Positions 15,345 to 24,584 of a stretch of 64,000 nt of DNA are shown in pieces. The first letter of the stretch is position 1. Each line of letters begins with the position of its first letter. Where the stretch lies: positions 434,001 through 498,000 of the forward strand of contig NZ_WAIE01000001.1 in assembly GCF_008830225.1 (NCBI RefSeq), read 5' to 3'. The position numbers and the translations under genes are program-made. This DNA comes from Pseudodesulfovibrio senegalensis. Its GTDB lineage: Bacteria; Desulfobacterota; Desulfovibrionia; Desulfovibrionales; Desulfovibrionaceae. The notes under the pieces are model-generated. The model had not been told where the DNA came from. It searched no databases and was given only the letters and a program-made list of their open reading frames with translations.

Positions 15345-17435
15345 ATGATTGTAGGAACTCTAGAAGGCAAGCTTAAACTTGACTCTTCCCAATATAACAG
15401 AGGTTTCCAGAAGCTCCGGCAGGGCTTCAAGAACATCCACAACCAGAGCATCAAACTCAACCAGAGTTTTGAGCTGATGAAAAACGCTTGGCAGTCTTCG
15501 GCTGACGCAATGGTCAAAGCCTTCCAGATCACAGAACGAGCAGCAAAGAAGGCCGACCTTGAAGCTACCTTCAAACGACTTTCAGAAGCGCAAGGCCGTC
15601 AGGCTGAGGACATGGTCAAGCAAATGCGGAAGGTCACTAAGGGCGCAATGTCTGAGATGGACATGATGGCGAACAGTGCCCAAGCCATGATGGCCGGGAT
15701 GGACTTTCGTCAGACCATCACCGCATTCCAATACCTCCAGCGGTACGCCAAGGCCACCAACAAAGACTTCAAACAGCTTTCTGAAACAATCATGACCGGC
15801 CTTGCCCGTGGTTCCACCCTAATGCTGGATGACGCTGGCATCATCATCGGCCAGACCGGATTCATTGCCGATAAGGAAAGGGAACTTGGCCGCTCTCTAT
15901 CTGATGTGGAAAAGAAAACGTATCTGGTCAATGAGGCAATCGCCCAAATGAGCCGTAAAATGGGTGTTCTGGGCACCGACACGATGACCACATATGACCA
16001 CATTCAGAAAATGAAGGCCGAGTGGCAGAATTTTGTTGATTGTCTTGGTTCCATCGGTCTCAAGGTCTTTGGTGGACTCAAGGCCAGCCTCCTTGGCTGG
16101 AAAGCAATTTTCCTTGATACAGAAATGGCAATGACCAAAGTCGCCTTGGCTGTTGAGAAGAACTACGGCGACATGGTTGTTTCGATCCGCTCCAAGCTGA
16201 TGGAAGCCATGATGGTCATCAGAGACATGCTCAACAAGACCGCTATGGCCTTGGGCGAGTATGACAACGCAATAGCCCAGCAAGCGGCTAAGACCGCCAG
16301 CGCAATGAGCAATTGGTTTAATGAGGGCGCAATCGCACTGTTTGACGCCAACATGAACACGCTCACCGGCACCACGAAAGCCAAACTCACGGCCCATATT
16401 GAAACGCTTAAAGAGAAGCGCATTGAACTCAGGGCCGAAATGGAAATGCTTAACAAGTTTCTGCTTGGCAAGACTGACACGGCAAGCTCTGCAAATGCCG
16501 CCGCATTCGATTTGTCAGCTTCAACCGGCAGTGGAGTCAGCAACGGCAGCAAAAAGGCCGCAGAGGCTCAAATCAACGCCCGTAAGGCCGCACTTGACGA
16601 ACTCATGAGGGTCACTCTCAAACAGCAAGAGTATGAGAAGTGGCGGCTCAGACAGGACATCCTCGACTTCAAGAAGAACCTCGATGAGAAGAGGATCACA
16701 GAAGACCAGTACAACGCATACAGAAAGGCCAAGCTGGACGAAATAAAACGCCTTGAGCTTGAGGCTTCCGGCACCATCGCAGACGGCTGGAAAGCTGGGT
16801 GGAAAGACTCCATGAAGGAAATGGAGAAGACTTTTAACCAAGGCAAAGAGATGGCCTCAAATATGTCTGGCGAAATGTCGGGTTCGTTCAAGATCCTGTT
16901 CGCAGACAGCATGAAGGGCCAGCTTGATAATGTTGGCGATTACTTCACCAACTTTGCTAACTCCATCCTCAACGCATGGATCGACCTGCAAGCCGAAATG
17001 ATGGCTAAGAGCATGATGTCTTCCCTCATGGGCGGTCTTGGTGGTGGCGGTGGCTTTTGGGGCAGTCTTTTCGGTGGTCTCTTCGGCTTCGCCAAGGGTG
17101 GAGCATTCCAGAACGGCAAACTCACCGCTTACGCCTCTGGCGGTATCGTCAATAGGCCCACCATGTTTACCCATTCTGGTGGGCTGGGCATCATGGGTGA
17201 AGCCGGTGCAGAAGCAATCATGCCACTCACCAGAACCAGAAGCGGCGACTTGGGCGTCAAGGCAACAGGAGCACCTCACATTAAAATCGTGAACAACGTC
17301 ACTACCGACACCACGACAGATGCAAAGGTGACGCAGAGTCAGCCCAAATTCAACGGTGAAGAGTGGGTGATCAATACTTGGGTCGATGCCTACGCCAACA
17401 ACAAACACGGCCTGAGAGATGCACTTGGGGGATAA
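15345..17435 (+). CDS. Phage tail tape measure protein
   Basis: 696 residues. Long helical and coiled-coil regions are followed by a Gly-rich hydrophobic stretch (GGLGGGGGFWGSLFGGLFG) and the diagnostic C-terminal FAKGGAF ... GIMGEAGAEAIMPLTR of lambda-family tape measure proteins. At roughly 0.15 nm per residue (general rule) it would specify a tail near 100 nm. Unusually, no tail-tube gene is visible in the element, and this gene lies upstream of the terminase and capsid genes. Confidence 0.93.
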   Translation: MIVGTLEGKLKLDSSQYNRGFQKLRQGFKNIHNQSIKLNQSFELMKNAWQSSADAMVKAFQITERAAKKADLEATFKRLSEAQGRQAEDMVKQMRKVTKGAMSEMDMMANSAQAMMAGMDFRQTITAFQYLQRYAKATNKDFKQLSETIMTGLARGSTLMLDDAGIIIGQTGFIADKERELGRSLSDVEKKTYLVNEAIAQMSRKMGVLGTDTMTTYDHIQKMKAEWQNFVDCLGSIGLKVFGGLKASLLGWKAIFLDTEMAMTKVALAVEKNYGDMVVSIRSKLMEAMMVIRDMLNKTAMALGEYDNAIAQQAAKTASAMSNWFNEGAIALFDANMNTLTGTTKAKLTAHIETLKEKRIELRAEMEMLNKFLLGKTDTASSANAAAFDLSASTGSGVSNGSKKAAEAQINARKAALDELMRVTLKQQEYEKWRLRQDILDFKKNLDEKRITEDQYNAYRKAKLDEIKRLELEASGTIADGWKAGWKDSMKEMEKTFNQGKEMASNMSGEMSGSFKILFADSMKGQLDNVGDYFTNFANSILNAWIDLQAEMMAKSMMSSLMGGLGGGGGFWGSLFGGLFGFAKGGAFQNGKLTAYASGGIVNRPTMFTHSGGLGIMGEAGAEAIMPLTRTRSGDLGVKATGAPHIKIVNNVTTDTTTDAKVTQSQPKFNGEEWVINTWVDAYANNKHGLRDALGG

Positions 17436-17439
17436 TATC

Positions 17440-17850
17440 ATGAAGATGACCACCGACATCAATAAGGCTCTCAAACAACTAAACAAAGCCCAAAGGGCAA
17501 CAGAGCGACAACTCAAAAAGGCCATGACAAAGGCCGCAATGCAGTTTGAAGCAGAAAGCGTCAAACGGTCACCAATAGATGAAGGCCACCTCCAGAGTAG
17601 CCACCGCCACAAGGTGGAGCAGAACGGAAGTGATACAACTGCCATCGTCTACATTCCGACGAACAGCCCCGCATCAGACTATGCAATCTACATGCATGAG
17701 GGCACATACACCCTTGGCCCGACATCTTTACAGAAGCAAGGTTCTGTTGGCGTCAGGGTGGGCAAGAAATACATGGAACGTGCGTTATTGGAAGAGGAAG
17801 ACAAGATCATTGCCACTATCGTGCGTGAACTCAAACGAAACCTCAAATAG
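17440..17850 (+). CDS. HK97 gp10-like head-tail/tail completion protein
   Basis: 136 residues from ATG 17440; GGGGG 5 bases upstream lies inside the end of the tape measure gene. Pattern: helical N-terminus, SVKRSPIDEGHLQSS, then YAIYMHEGTYTLGP and a C-terminal helix, as in HK97 gp10 family proteins that join head and tail. In standard phages this gene precedes the tail genes; here it follows the tape measure. Confidence 0.82.
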   Translation: MKMTTDINKALKQLNKAQRATERQLKKAMTKAAMQFEAESVKRSPIDEGHLQSSHRHKVEQNGSDTTAIVYIPTNSPASDYAIYMHEGTYTLGPTSLQKQGSVGVRVGKKYMERALLEEEDKIIATIVRELKRNLK

Positions 17851-17864
17851 TGTGGAGCTATGAC

Positions 17865-18146
17865 ATGGGAAAGAAAGTGATCAATCTTGATGCACTCAAG
17901 GAACGGGAAGTTGTGCTTGGCGGTGAGACCTACAAGGTACGCAAGCCGAGCGTGAAGGAATACATGAGCGACAAGTTTCAGGGTCTTGAAGGTAAGATGA
18001 AAGCCGCCAAGAATACCATGGAGCAGTTCACCATTTTCGTGGGTATGATCGTTGAGTATTCAGACATTCCCGAAGGGGTACTCATGGAGCAGGATGGAGA
18101 CACCATTCTGACCCTTGCACAGATGCTTGTTCCGAGTGCGATTTAA
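17865..18146 (+). CDS. Tail assembly chaperone-like protein
   Basis: 93 residues, ATG 17865 with GGAG 8 bases upstream. The start GKKVINLDALKEREVVLGG and YKVRKPSVKEYM resembles tail assembly chaperones of siphophages, normally encoded just before the tape measure gene, often with a programmed frameshift. Here it follows gp10 and no slippery extension is evident. Function is inferred from the pattern. Confidence 0.6.
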   Translation: MGKKVINLDALKEREVVLGGETYKVRKPSVKEYMSDKFQGLEGKMKAAKNTMEQFTIFVGMIVEYSDIPEGVLMEQDGDTILTLAQMLVPSAI

Positions 18147-18227
18147 ACGACTCGACAGACGCAGAGACGCGCCAAGCAAGGACAGCATAATATTGGCTGT
18201 TTATTCAATGTCCTCAGTGTGTTATGC

Positions 18228-18256
18228 TTGACGCATCTTTGCACCTTTGATAGTGT
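18228..18256 (+). promoter_or_regulatory. Possible promoter of the serine recombinase gene
   Basis: TTGACG (18228-18233), 17-base spacer, TAGTGT (18251-18256). The -10 box is weak, but it overlaps the left arm of the inverted repeat, so recombinase binding there could repress its own gene. Confidence 0.35.
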
Positions 18257-18286
18257 TTCCAAACGACCCTTTATACACTATCAAAG
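18245..18286. promoter_or_regulatory. 12-bp perfect inverted repeat upstream of the recombinase
   Basis: CTTTGATAGTGT and its exact complement flank an 18-base spacer, ending 17 bases before the recombinase start. The geometry suits a resolvase binding subsite or operator. Confidence 0.65.
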
Positions 18287-18303
18287 CCAAGAGGATATAG
18301 CCC

Positions 18304-18984
18304 ATGTGCAAGGTAGTTGCCTACGCCAGAATCAGCACAAACAAGCAGGACTTGGACAACCAGCGTCATGAGGTTGAGGCCTACGCCAAGAGCAACGGCC
18401 TGACCATTGACAAGTGGATCGCAACGGAAGAGTCCAGCCGCAAGACCACGACCAAGAGACGCATTGACGAGCTACTCACCACCCTCAAGCGGGGTGACGT
18501 GCTCATCGTCGGTGAACTCTCAAGGCTTGGCCGCTCCATCCGTGAGAATCTCAATATTGTGCATGAGCTTCACCGCAAGAGCATCAATGTCCACCTCGTC
18601 AAGGAGCGCATCCAGACCAATGGCGAGAGTGACGCGATAGGCAACATGCTCATAGGCAACCTGAGCTTTGCGGCAGAGCTTGAACGCCAACTTATCAGCC
18701 AGCGTACCAAGGCGGCACTCGCCAGACTCAAGGCAGATGGCATCAAGCTGGGCAACCCTCGCATTAAGGAGTTGCATGCTGACAGGTCCAAGGCCACGGC
18801 AGAGAATGACGAGCGACTCAGACCGATCCTGACGGGCTTGGTCATGCAGGGCATGACCCAACGGCAAATCATCGCAGAGCTTGACCTACAGGGCATCAAG
18901 ACCATCAGGGGCAACCAGTGGTCTCAGTCCACCCTCATCAGCACTATGCGGCGGCTGGGCTTGAAGACAAAGCGCACCAAGTAG
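18304..18984 (+). CDS. Serine recombinase (resolvase/invertase family)
   Basis: 226 residues. Catalytic Ser11 is in YARIST; GDVLIVGELSRLGRS is the conserved core motif; the E-helix region contains ERQLISQRTKAALARLKADG. The C-terminal 45 residues (MTQRQIIAELDLQGIKTIRGNQWSQ) form a helix-turn-helix. Such proteins resolve or invert DNA between paired sites. It sits between the tail-type block and the packaging/capsid block, with an inverted repeat directly upstream and a terminator downstream, so it may be a self-contained cassette. Confidence 0.93.
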   Translation: MCKVVAYARISTNKQDLDNQRHEVEAYAKSNGLTIDKWIATEESSRKTTTKRRIDELLTTLKRGDVLIVGELSRLGRSIRENLNIVHELHRKSINVHLVKERIQTNGESDAIGNMLIGNLSFAAELERQLISQRTKAALARLKADGIKLGNPRIKELHADRSKATAENDERLRPILTGLVMQGMTQRQIIAELDLQGIKTIRGNQWSQSTLISTMRRLGLKTKRTK

Positions 18985-19005
18985 CCGCACCAACCACAAC
19001 GACTT

Positions 19006-19043
19006 TAAAGACCGTGTTCAAGACGAACACGGTCTTTTCTTTT
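19006..19043 (+). terminator. Intrinsic terminator after the recombinase
   Basis: AAGACCGTGTTC (19008-19019) pairs with GAACACGGTCTT (19025-19036) over a 5-base loop, followed by TTCTTTT. The ribosome site of the next gene follows directly. Confidence 0.85.
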
Positions 19044-19054
19044 GGAGCACGAAC

Positions 19055-19411
19055 ATGACTGACGACATCAAGCGCGGACCCGGCAGACCGCCCACCCGCA
19101 ACAAGCCCCATGAGGGCACCGAAAGGGCCATCAGAAGCGGCAAGCTGGATGGACGCACCAAGGCCGCAAAGAAGATCAAGCAGCACACCGAAGACTTCCG
19201 GCAAGACCCCATTGCCCACGTCACGGCAGAGCTTGAGGACGATGTTGCCGTCAACAAGCTCCTGAAAGACATGCTTGTCGGCTACATCGCCAACAACGTG
19301 GACAAGCTGACCCCCGATGAGATGGGCCAGTTGCTCCAGCGGCTCTCGGTGATCCAGACGTGCTCTGTGAGGGCATACAACTCACTGCTCGACGTGGTTG
19401 AGGAGGAGTAA
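19055..19411 (+). CDS. Probable small terminase subunit
   Basis: 118 residues. The basic start (KRGPGRPPTRN, an AT-hook-like GRP) is followed by helices ending in LTPDEMGQLLQRLSVIQTC. Identity rests mainly on its position directly before the large terminase gene (stop to start 1 base) and its size. Small terminases recognise the packaging site. Confidence 0.65.
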   Translation: MTDDIKRGPGRPPTRNKPHEGTERAIRSGKLDGRTKAAKKIKQHTEDFRQDPIAHVTAELEDDVAVNKLLKDMLVGYIANNVDKLTPDEMGQLLQRLSVIQTCSVRAYNSLLDVVEEE

Positions 19412-19412
19412 G

Positions 19413-21125
19413 ATGCCCACAAACAAAGGCCCAAATCTCAGCAGGAAGCCCAAGACAACCGCACCCCCGCCCTATGCTCCCAAGCCTGAATGGCTCGACG
19501 GCGCACAGGGCTTTTTCAATTGGTGTGAGGACGTGAAGCCCCGCATCCTGACGAAGCGCGGCCAGTACATTGAATTTCAGCCGGAACCGTGGCAACACCA
19601 GATCATCACTGATGTGTTGAGCACTGACGCCAATGGTGACTTTGCCCATGATATGGCCCTGCTCATTACGCCACGGCGTCATGGCAAGACCAACATTTAC
19701 GCGCTCATTGTGCTCTGGCTCTCTGTGACACGCCAGAACCACACCACTCAGGTGCTGGGTAACACTGAGCAGCATGCCGAGCGCGTCCAGATGAAAACCC
19801 TCAAGGGCATCATCAGGCACACACCCAAGCTCTCCGAGTTGATCCCTGAGCCGCTCATTCAGCGGCACATGGTCAAGACCGTTGAGACATGGGGCAGCGT
19901 GATCCAGATGGCGGCGGTCAACATGTCCAACGCCTTCGGTGACAAGCTCAACGTGCTTTGGGTGGGTGACTTCCACGCATGCCCTGACACTGGTCCTTTT
20001 GACGCATACCAAGCGGCTCTGTTGGACTCTGAAAACACCCTGTGCCTCATCGATTCCAACCCCGACAGCGAAGATGGACACGTTCACACGCTGGAAAAAG
20101 ACGCGGGCGAAGATGAGAAGACCTACTGCCACCGCATCGAATACCGGGACTTTGAGCACTACAGGGCCGAAGCCCCGTCATGGATCGACAGGCACAAGGC
20201 CGCAAAGCTCCAGCGCACCCAGCTTGAAACAGCCTTCAAGCGTGACATCCTTGGGCAGCGCACCAGTGCGGTCAACGCGCTCTTTCAGCCCGAAGACATC
20301 AAGGCATGTGTCTCCGATTTCAGCATGCCGGTGCCGCCTGAGAGCCTCAGTGATTTCTTCGACGGCAGAAAGTTTGTGGTGGGTGCTGGCCTAGACAAGG
20401 CCAAAGCCATCAGGTTGACCAGCAATGACCGCACCGTCTGGACGGTGGTGGCGAAGACGCCCAACGCCGATGACGGCGAACCCGAATATTGGGTGCTCAA
20501 CCAAGTGACATGGGACTTGGGCTTCGACAAGCGCATCAAGACCCAGATGACCGAAGACTATAAGCGGTATGGGCCGGTTGGCATCGCCCTGGAGGCGTAT
20601 GAGACCGAACAAATCCTTCTCTGGGGTCTGGACAACAACATGCCCGTTGAGACAGCCCAGCCCACCGCACAGGGCCAGTACAAGCCCTTCGTCACCTTGC
20701 ATGAGGTGGTGAAGCAAGGCCGACTTCATTTCTCGAAAGACTGCAAGCACCTTGAACAGGAAATGCGGACCTTCCTTGTTGACGAGTCCACCAAGTTGCC
20801 GACCTTCGGCCACGCCAAGAAGTGCCACGATGACCATGTGTACAGCTTGGCATGGGCAATCTGGTCCATGCGGCACAAGGAACTTGCCATCTATGAGCTT
20901 CCGCTCTTCCACTGCGAGAGCAAGAGCCACCTGCAACAGTTCTGCTACCTGCGAGGCGGCACGGAAGTGCTTTCTTGCGGTCAATTCTGTGAGGGGCACT
21001 ACCACTGCCGCCAGATGTACAACCAATACAAGGCGGTTCATCCATACACCGAACTGACCTTGCCGGAATTCCACGCCAGCAAAGTCAAGTCCAAGGGTGG
21101 TGGCCCCATCGTTTCCATCACCTAA
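19413..21125 (+). CDS. Phage terminase large subunit
   Basis: 570 residues from ATG 19413, with AGGAGGAG inside the preceding gene's end. Walker A is TPRRHGKT. The Walker B position reads NVLWVGDFHACPD, so the usual catalytic Asp-Glu pair is Asp-Phe. The C-terminal nuclease half contains acidic positions VGAGLDKAK and KKCHDDHVYSLAW. A cysteine-rich C-terminal extension (FHCESKSHLQQFCYLR ... CGQFCEGHYHC) is unusual. The protein packages DNA into procapsids; whether the altered Walker B lowers ATPase activity is open. Confidence 0.88.
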   Translation: MPTNKGPNLSRKPKTTAPPPYAPKPEWLDGAQGFFNWCEDVKPRILTKRGQYIEFQPEPWQHQIITDVLSTDANGDFAHDMALLITPRRHGKTNIYALIVLWLSVTRQNHTTQVLGNTEQHAERVQMKTLKGIIRHTPKLSELIPEPLIQRHMVKTVETWGSVIQMAAVNMSNAFGDKLNVLWVGDFHACPDTGPFDAYQAALLDSENTLCLIDSNPDSEDGHVHTLEKDAGEDEKTYCHRIEYRDFEHYRAEAPSWIDRHKAAKLQRTQLETAFKRDILGQRTSAVNALFQPEDIKACVSDFSMPVPPESLSDFFDGRKFVVGAGLDKAKAIRLTSNDRTVWTVVAKTPNADDGEPEYWVLNQVTWDLGFDKRIKTQMTEDYKRYGPVGIALEAYETEQILLWGLDNNMPVETAQPTAQGQYKPFVTLHEVVKQGRLHFSKDCKHLEQEMRTFLVDESTKLPTFGHAKKCHDDHVYSLAWAIWSMRHKELAIYELPLFHCESKSHLQQFCYLRGGTEVLSCGQFCEGHYHCRQMYNQYKAVHPYTELTLPEFHASKVKSKGGGPIVSIT

Positions 21126-21137
21126 ACGAGGTACAAC

Positions 21138-21542
21138 ATGCCGACTATCACAACTGAAAACAGCTTTTGCACCATCGCAGAAGCTGACGATATTCTTGAC
21201 AACTTTCATGCGGGCACGAGTTGGGCAGCACTGGACGATAACATCAAAGCCAGACTGCTCATCACGGCGACTCGCATTCTCCGCATGGTGTATGGGGTAC
21301 AGGTCGAGGGGGCTGAGGCGGCGGTGTTGAAAAACGCCGCCGCCTTTCAGGCCGTCTTCATGCACCAGCACGGCGACCTTGTTGAGAACGTCATAGGGGC
21401 GGGCATCGCGCATGCCACCTCTGAAACGCTGGGCAGCATGGCCCGCGCAAGGGCCAAGGCGGGCTTCGACATCGAAGACGCCGTCAGCCCGTATGTGCGC
21501 CCGCTGTTCCCCGCTCAAACCATCGAACTCATGAGGGGGTAA
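21138..21542 (+). CDS. Head-tail connector/adaptor-like protein
   Basis: 134 residues, mostly helical. The pattern AEADDILDNFHAGTSWAALDD, KARLLITATRILR and later ILDLMRG-like ending (PAQTIELMRG) matches small phage proteins annotated as DnaT-like or gp6-like head completion proteins. The next gene, portal, starts 1 base after its stop. Confidence 0.7.
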   Translation: MPTITTENSFCTIAEADDILDNFHAGTSWAALDDNIKARLLITATRILRMVYGVQVEGAEAAVLKNAAAFQAVFMHQHGDLVENVIGAGIAHATSETLGSMARARAKAGFDIEDAVSPYVRPLFPAQTIELMRG

Positions 21543-21543
21543 C

Positions 21544-22881
21544 ATGGACCTGTTTGGACACACCAGAATAAACCCCCTTTATGAGGTGGTTCAAAGCGCC
21601 GAGACCAAGGAACGGAAAGACCGGGCCGTCAAGCGGCTCGACTACTACAACGGCGAACAGGTGGACTACCTCAACGATGAGATTGCCCGCACCTTCCAGA
21701 AGCCTGAGAAGGTCAAGCCGCTGGTGGTCAACATCGTCAAGAAGGTCGTGGACAACCTTGCCACGGCTTACATCAGCCCGCCCAAGCGCGAGGTTGAAGG
21801 CACTGACCGAGACAAGGAACTCTTTGAACATATTGCCGAAAACTCCATGCTTTCGATCAAGATGCAGGACGCTTCCCGACTCACCAAACTGCTCAAGACG
21901 GCCATGATTCGCCCGGTCTGGAGCAACGGCAAAATCAGGCTCGACATCCTGACGCCTGACATGCTCGACGTGGTCACCGGAGACGCCCCGGAAGACCTTG
22001 AAAAAGTCATCGTGACGCATGACCCCACCGGCTACACGAAGGACGTGAGGCGGCGAATCTGGACGCCTGACGAGGTGGTTACGACAGACCACCACTTTTC
22101 CATTCTGGAAAGAGAAGTGAATCCTTACGGGGTGCTTCCCTTCGTGCCGCTCTGGGATGCCCTGCCCATCGGTTCCAGTTTCTGGGTGAAGGCTGACGGG
22201 AACCTTCTCAACGCTCAGGACAGGCTCAACGACCTGTGGACGAAGCTGCTTCTGATGATCGACTATCAGGGGTTTGGCATTTTTGTCATGAAGGGCGGCA
22301 AGCTCAATGGTGGCCTGAGCGGTATGGAAGTGGTGCCGGTGGATGAAAACGGTGACCTCAAGGTGGTGAACCCCAGCCCTCTGGTGCTGGAGACCATTGA
22401 AGCCATCAAGGAACTTCAGCGGCAAGTGGCCGTCAACTACGGTCTGAGCGCGGCCATCATGAGCACCGACAGCAAAGCCGAGTCAGGCGTTGCCAAGCTG
22501 GAAGACAACCGGGAACTGCTCACCAAACGTGACCGGGAAATCGCCCTCTTCCGGGGTTATGAGAAGCGACTCTTCGACCTCATCAAGATCGTCTGGAACA
22601 CCAACAACCCGACCCAGAGCTTCAGCGATAGTGCCGAGCTTGCCGTTGACTTCGCAGAGGTCAAGAAGAGCCTCTCTGAGTCCGAACGGCGGGAAATCTG
22701 GGAACGAGACCTTGAGCTTGGCATTAAAGACCGGGCTGACATCCTGATGGAGGCCAACCCGGACTTCACCGACAGGGAAGAGGCGAAGGCCTACCTGATG
22801 GAGCGCAGACGCTTCAACGGTGAGTATGTGAACGACATTGAACAAAACTACCCCGATATGGAGGAAGAGAATGAATTGTAA
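21544..22881 (+). CDS. Phage portal protein (SPP1 gp6-like)
   Basis: 445 residues. Features of SPP1-type portals: RLDYYNGEQ start region, KPLVVNIVKKVVDNLATAY, the DEVVTTDHHFS segment, NYGLSAAIMST and the C-terminal DLGIKDRADILMEANPDF-type helix (here LGIKDRADI). The portal forms the dodecameric ring through which the terminase pumps DNA. It overlaps the next small gene by 11 bases. Confidence 0.88.
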   Translation: MDLFGHTRINPLYEVVQSAETKERKDRAVKRLDYYNGEQVDYLNDEIARTFQKPEKVKPLVVNIVKKVVDNLATAYISPPKREVEGTDRDKELFEHIAENSMLSIKMQDASRLTKLLKTAMIRPVWSNGKIRLDILTPDMLDVVTGDAPEDLEKVIVTHDPTGYTKDVRRRIWTPDEVVTTDHHFSILEREVNPYGVLPFVPLWDALPIGSSFWVKADGNLLNAQDRLNDLWTKLLLMIDYQGFGIFVMKGGKLNGGLSGMEVVPVDENGDLKVVNPSPLVLETIEAIKELQRQVAVNYGLSAAIMSTDSKAESGVAKLEDNRELLTKRDREIALFRGYEKRLFDLIKIVWNTNNPTQSFSDSAELAVDFAEVKKSLSESERREIWERDLELGIKDRADILMEANPDFTDREEAKAYLMERRRFNGEYVNDIEQNYPDMEEENEL

Positions 22882-23116
22882 CAACGCCCTTGGCGTGAAT
22901 AGCATCGCCATGAATGCGATTTTGGAACTGGTTGGTGGCATCTGTTATGCGAGGCAGATTATCAGGTATTCTGACCTTGAAGACAAAGAGACCTGTGACG
23001 AGTCGTTGAGACGATATGAGGAGTGCGGTCTGGGCGTGCTCGACGTGCTGAACAACAATATGGACGCCATTCGTGAGCAGGTCAGCAAAATCGACCCAGC
23101 CCCCAACGACGACTAG
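22871..23116 (+). CDS. Small unknown phage protein, 81 aa
   Basis: ATG 22871 inside the end of the portal gene, with GAGGAAGAG upstream. Helical, with four cysteines (NCNN, GGICYA, KETCDES, EECGLG) and an acidic C-terminus. No domain recognised. A double terminator follows its stop. Confidence 0.6.
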   Translation: MNCNNALGVNSIAMNAILELVGGICYARQIIRYSDLEDKETCDESLRRYEECGLGVLDVLNNNMDAIREQVSKIDPAPNDD

Positions 23117-23175
23117 CCCACCCCGGTGGGCTTTTTCATTTCAGGCGTGGAGCATTGCCCCACGCCTTTCTTTTT
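23115..23175 (+). terminator. Two consecutive intrinsic terminators
   Basis: First, AGCCCACC with GGTGGGCT followed by TTTTT (23115-23136). Second, AGGCGTGG (23143-23150) with CCACGCCT (23160-23167) followed by TTCTTTTT. Both lie between the 81-aa gene and the scaffold-like gene. Confidence 0.8.
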
Positions 23176-23212
23176 CAACCGCCTCCCAAGGCACAAAATG
23201 CGAGGTTCCGTA

Positions 23213-23617
23213 ATGGAAAATCAAAACACCGGCATCGTCCCCGACAGCGACGAACAGACCCCGAATCAGGACACCGGCAACGCCCCCGACAGTGGCGCAA
23301 CAGAGGACACCGGCACCGAGCACATGCTACCCAAGTCGCGCTTCGACAAGGTCAACAACAAGCTCAAGGACATGACCACCCAGATTGAAGGGCTGGTCGC
23401 CGTCGAGCTTGAGGCTCTGCCCGAAGACATGCGCGACATCGTGCCCGACCTCGACCCCGTGGCAAAGCTCAAGTGGCTCCAGAAGGTCAAGGCCAAGGGC
23501 GTCTTCAACAAGGCACCCGTCCGCACCTCTGACCCTGATTCCAAGCGGCCCGATACCCCGAAAAACAACGCTGGTGCTTCCGAGTATGAGAAGTACCTCA
23601 AATCCACTGGAGCTTAA
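23213..23617 (+). CDS. Probable capsid scaffolding protein
   Basis: 134 residues from ATG 23213 (alternative ATG 23198). An acidic, Asp/Pro/Thr-rich N-terminus is followed by a predicted coiled helix (LPKSRFDKVNNKLKDMTTQIEG) and a basic C-terminus. The composition and its place 3 bases before the major capsid gene fit a scaffold that directs procapsid assembly. There is no protease signature. Confidence 0.65.
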   Translation: MENQNTGIVPDSDEQTPNQDTGNAPDSGATEDTGTEHMLPKSRFDKVNNKLKDMTTQIEGLVAVELEALPEDMRDIVPDLDPVAKLKWLQKVKAKGVFNKAPVRTSDPDSKRPDTPKNNAGASEYEKYLKSTGA

Positions 23618-23620
23618 TCA

Positions 23621-24574
23621 ATGCCCATCAATGCTACTGACTTCGCTGATGCGAAGAACCCCGAACTGTACAAGACCATCGTGGAGACCGTGAACGGTGC
23701 CAGCCCCGTGCTGGACTTCCTGCCGTTCATGCCGCTCAACAACGACACCTTCAAGTACAACTCTGAAGGTCTGCTTCCCGGCGTTGCCTATCGCAACTAC
23801 AACGAGGAATACACCGAGAACACCAGCGTGGTTGTTCCGAGCGTGGAATACCTCCGCATCTTCGGTGGTGACTCTGACATTGACGTGAAGATGATGGAAG
23901 CCAACGGCGGCATCGCCTACCGCGCCAACGAAGACCGCAAGAAAGCGAAAGCGCAGGCTCTGTTCTTCGCCAATGAGTTCTTCGTTGGTGACTCCGAAAA
24001 CAACACCGTGAACCGCATTGACGGCCTCCGCGCCCGTCTGACCGGCGATCAGGTGCTTGACGCTGGCTCTTCTGACGGCGGCGATGAACTGACCCTCGAC
24101 ATGCTTGACGAACTCATCGTGTCTGTGGACGGTGAAAACCCGGACGTGCTGTTCATGAATCCCAAGCTGTGGCTCAAGGTCAACAAGCTGGTGCAGGGCA
24201 CCGCCCGCGCCACCGAACAGGTCTCGGGCAACTTCGGCAAGCTGTACCCCACCTACGCTGGCATCCCCATCGCCAAGATCGGCAGCGTGAGCATGGACAA
24301 CCCGGCCAACCCCGGCACCCCCATCGTGCTCAACCCGCTGGGCTTCAATGAGCCTGACCTTGATGACGGTTCCCAGAGCGTCACCACGTCCATCTACGCC
24401 GTGAAGTTCGGCAAGGGCGAGTACGTCTCTGGCCTCCAGTGCGGTGCCTTCGATGTCGAGGATTGCGGCAAGCTCCCCGGCATGAACAAGGAGCGCACCA
24501 AGCTGGATTGGATGGCTGGCCTCGCCACCTTCCACCCGAAGAGCGCGGCCCGTCTGCGTGGCCTGAAAGGCTAA
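23621..24574 (+). CDS. Major capsid protein (HK97-fold)
   Basis: 317 residues. Pattern typical of smaller HK97-fold capsid proteins: N-terminal helix, SPVLDFLPFMPLNNDTFKY, a helical spine (KKAKAQALFFANEFFVGD), the MNPKLWLKVNKLV helix in the A-domain and a C-terminal strand region. Codon use is strongly biased compared with neighbouring phage genes (GCC, CGC, CTG, AAC rich), as expected for the most highly expressed structural gene. A terminator follows 10 bases after the stop. Confidence 0.9.
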   Translation: MPINATDFADAKNPELYKTIVETVNGASPVLDFLPFMPLNNDTFKYNSEGLLPGVAYRNYNEEYTENTSVVVPSVEYLRIFGGDSDIDVKMMEANGGIAYRANEDRKKAKAQALFFANEFFVGDSENNTVNRIDGLRARLTGDQVLDAGSSDGGDELTLDMLDELIVSVDGENPDVLFMNPKLWLKVNKLVQGTARATEQVSGNFGKLYPTYAGIPIAKIGSVSMDNPANPGTPIVLNPLGFNEPDLDDGSQSVTTSIYAVKFGKGEYVSGLQCGAFDVEDCGKLPGMNKERTKLDWMAGLATFHPKSAARLRGLKG

Positions 24575-24584
24575 TTGAAAACAA

